Assembly: GCA_025356795.1 (NCBI GenBank)
Contig: JANXRR010000356.1
Coordinates: 1-7,932 of the forward strand
DNA: 7,932 nucleotides
Direction: 5' to 3'
DNA from: Bacteroidia bacterium
GTDB lineage: Bacteria > Bacteroidota > Bacteroidia > Cytophagales > Cyclobacteriaceae
The notes under the pieces were generated by a model that saw only the letters and a program-made list of their open reading frames with translations, was not told the origin of the DNA and searched no databases. Made by a program: the position numbers and the translations under genes. Of this stretch, positions 7,168 to 7,932 are shown piece by piece (positions within the stretch are counted from its first letter, which is position 1; every line of letters starts with the position of its first letter).

Positions 7168-7932
7168 ATGAATTGGTTTAATATTTCCAATATCGATGAA
7201 GTTGATTCTCCCGCTCTGGTCGTTTATCCGGACAGAGTTAAAAAAAACATCGAAATTCTAACAAGGATACTTCCTGACATGAGCAGAATTAGACCTCATG
7301 TTAAAACTCACAAATCTGCTGAAGTGACAAGGATTTTAATGGAGGCCGGATTCACACAATTCAAATGTGCTACTATTGCAGAAGCTGAAATGCTAAGTGC
7401 TGCTGGTGCTGCTGATGTGCTGCTCGCCTATCAACCTTTAGGACCAAAATTAGAAAGATTAGTAGCATTAGTAAAACAATTTCCTAACACTACTTTTTCT
7501 TGTCTAATAGATAATAATGAAATTGCTGATCACCTAGATAATGTATTCAAGAAAATTAATTATCGGCTAGAGGTTTATATCGACTTGAATATCGGTATGG
7601 ATCGAACGGGAATAAAACCAGGTGTAAGTGCAGAAGCACTTTATAAAAAATGTCAAACGTTAGAGGGAATTATTGCAGTTGGTCTTCATGCCTATGATGG
7701 ACACTTACGTGATGAAGATTTGCAGATACGAACTCAGAAATGTAATGCTGGTTTTGAGCCTGTCCTGGCAATGCAAAAAGACTTGATGGCTTCTGGGTTA
7801 AATGAACCAATCCTTGTTGTAGGTGGCACAACTACTTTTCCCATTCATGCGAAAAGGAAGAATGTAGTATGTAGTCCCGGCACATTTATTTATTGGGATA
7901 AGGGCTACCATGATACTTTTAAAGAACAGCAC
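7168..7932 (+). CDS. D-threonine aldolase / D-serine dehydratase-like PLP enzyme (3' end outside window)
   Basis: An open frame of 255 codons runs from ATG 7168 to the window end without a stop. It belongs to the fold-type III (alanine racemase N-terminal) PLP enzymes of the D-threonine aldolase / eukaryotic-type D-serine dehydratase family, which normally have about 360-380 aa, so about a third is missing. The signature RPHVKTHKS (42-50) is clear, with Lys46 the likely PLP-binding lysine by family analogy. Other typical segments are FKCATIAEAEML (66-76), the barrel strand VYIDLNIGMDRTGI (137-149), GLHAYDGH (172-179) and VVGGTTTFP (217-225), followed by CSPGTFIYWD (235-244). Family members use a divalent metal bound near the C-terminus by His plus Cys (dehydratase) or His plus Asp (aldolase); these lie beyond the window, so the reaction cannot be decided. 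The start follows the RidA-like gene stop by 10 bp, consistent with co-transcription with the permease. Confidence 0.9.
   Translation, partial: MNWFNISNIDEVDSPALVVYPDRVKKNIEILTRILPDMSRIRPHVKTHKSAEVTRILMEAGFTQFKCATIAEAEMLSAAGAADVLLAYQPLGPKLERLVALVKQFPNTTFSCLIDNNEIADHLDNVFKKINYRLEVYIDLNIGMDRTGIKPGVSAEALYKKCQTLEGIIAVGLHAYDGHLRDEDLQIRTQKCNAGFEPVLAMQKDLMASGLNEPILVVGGTTTFPIHAKRKNVVCSPGTFIYWDKGYHDTFKEQH

Noticed and set aside
7392..7430. GCTG-rich repeated bases in the PLP enzyme gene as a microsatellite.
   Set aside because: It encodes a normal Ala/Leu-rich helix (SAAGAADVLLA) in the expected place of the fold and the units are irregular.

Overview
The window looks like an ordinary chromosomal stretch of a Bacteroidetes bacterium, probably a Cytophagales-type lineage. 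The evidence is low GC by eye, start codons without clear Shine-Dalgarno sequences, a lipoprotein of the PVC-heme type, and a DnaX whose sequence and C-terminal tail resemble Bacteroidetes proteins. All genes lie on the + strand and gaps are short (10 to 129 bp). I saw no RNA genes, insertion sequences or CRISPR arrays.

Layout: (1) 28-3444 encodes a large predicted exported lipoprotein with an N-terminal beta-propeller dehydrogenase-like domain carrying EF-hand-like loops, a HEAT-repeat middle and a C-terminal single-heme cytochrome c domain. (2) 3559-5234 is dnaX, the clamp-loader gamma/tau gene. It is split into two reading frames at a run of ten A residues. The zero frame ends as a gamma-like protein of 369 aa, and a -1 shift at the A run gives a tau-like protein of about 558 aa. 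The window in which the shift must occur, bounded by stops in the two frames, contains the A run, which points to programmed slippage (or a homopolymer error in the assembly). The protein also lacks the four-cysteine zinc module usual in DnaX. (3) 5364-7932 is a three-gene cluster: a GntP-family permease, a RidA/YjgF-fold protein and a fold-type III PLP enzyme of the D-threonine aldolase / D-serine dehydratase family, cut by the window end. Spacings of 18 and 10 bp suggest one operon.

The third block reads as a D-hydroxy-amino-acid uptake and breakdown unit: the permease (a family that includes the D-serine carrier DsdX) brings in the substrate, the PLP enzyme cleaves or dehydrates it, and the RidA-like protein may deal with reactive imine/enamine by-products. 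The RidA-like protein lacks the arginine needed for the classical imine deaminase reaction, so that last role is uncertain. The most notable item in the window is the dnaX A10 recoding site.
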